Positions 63,909-64,000 of a DNA stretch of 64,000 nt are shown in pieces. Each line of letters opens with the position of its first letter. The first letter of the stretch is position 1. The notes under the pieces are model-generated. The model was not told where the DNA came from and made no database searches. It saw only the letters and a program-made list of their open reading frames with translations. A program made the position numbers and the translations under genes. Origin of the DNA: CAZOZP01 sp964584325 (lineage in GTDB: Bacteria > Bacteroidota > Ignavibacteria > Ignavibacteriales > Melioribacteraceae); the NCBI GenBank assembly GCA_964584325.1, contig CAZOZP010000001.1, positions 1-64,000 of the forward strand, written 5' to 3'.

Positions 63909-64000
63909 GAGCAGTATCTCAGATCCCATTCAAAACCTTGCGATAGAAGAATATCTAATGCGGGAGTATTTTAGCGGGGATGATATTGTATTCTTATATA
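63895..64000 (+). CDS. lipoate-protein ligase A family protein, 3' end outside window
   Basis: The first 35 residues are visible: an opening MIIIKSSISDP, then QNLAIEEYLM, then DDIVFLY. The NLAIEEYL element is the start of the LplA/LipB-fold ligase domain. It would attach lipoate to the E2 subunits of dehydrogenase complexes or to the glycine-cleavage H protein. The biotin/lipoate ligase fold also covers octanoyltransferases, so LipM/LipL-like activity is possible. It starts inside the 3' end of the YtxJ-like gene. Confidence 0.8.
   Translation, partial: MIIIKSSISDPIQNLAIEEYLMREYFSGDDIVFLY

Overview
The window looks like a low-GC chromosome segment from the FCB superphylum, most likely class Ignavibacteria. 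Three features point there: a very large SprA-type outer-membrane protein next to a PorX-type response regulator (type IX secretion), a beta-propeller-like exoprotein ending in the NYPNPFNPET-type sorting domain common in that class, and weak Shine-Dalgarno signals. This assignment is inference from gene content; no 16S gene is present.

Region 1 (1-14976) is a surface-polysaccharide locus on the + strand. It holds a beta-helix protein open at the left edge, a Wzz-like chain-length protein, an F420-hydrogenase-beta-like Fe-S protein, a hexapeptide acyltransferase, a Wzx flippase, a pyruvyltransferase-family protein, a Wzy/WaaL-like polymerase or ligase, a GT2 glycosyltransferase, three DUF115/Maf-like proteins and a secreted clan-A glycosidase. 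The first 11 kb or so is visibly more A/T-rich than what follows.

Region 2 (14992-25024) is a tightly packed run of eleven genes that reads as a nucleotide-activated sugar or cyclitol pathway: transketolase, HpcH/HpaI aldolase, D-2-hydroxyacid dehydrogenase, Gfo/Idh oxidoreductase, a degenerate methyltransferase-like protein, a phosphoheptose-isomerase-like SIS protein, an SDR, a sugar-phosphate cyclase of the dehydroquinate-synthase superfamily, a YhcH-family protein, a CMP-sugar-synthetase-like cytidylyltransferase and a metal-dependent cyclase-family hydrolase. I do not know the product. The combination with three Maf-like candidate transferases next door is the best candidate here for an undescribed system.

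Region 3 (25101-29242) holds gmd and fcl (GDP-L-fucose), interrupted by two passenger genes (an AlbA_2/ATP-binding regulator and a GxxExxY nuclease-like gene) that are bordered by related CACCAC/CACAGAG palindromic repeats.

Region 4 (29434-32672) has a type IX-secreted repeat protein broken by an in-frame TAA just after its signal peptide. It is followed by a complicated locus: an initiator tRNA, a small GIY-YIG nuclease, two palindrome-bearing copies of the tRNA 3' end, three terminator-like hairpins and a 100-N assembly gap lying between the copies.

Region 5 (32818-52232) is mostly core genome: recN, a nitrilase-family amidase, a SpmA/SpmB-like membrane protein, alanine dehydrogenase, a CoA-transferase, a PPP-family phosphatase, sprA-porX, tsaE-tsaB, a DUF1573 protein, accD and panC, the last probably starting at ATT. 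Region 6 (52254-59854, - strand) is a complete trp operon, trpEGDCF-aroF-trpBA. It is preceded by a leader peptide with four consecutive Trp codons and a transcription attenuator. Region 7 (59966-64000) has a CheB-type methylesterase, a 515-base intergenic stretch with structured elements, parA-parB, a small unknown protein, a YtxJ-like protein and the start of a lipoate-protein ligase.
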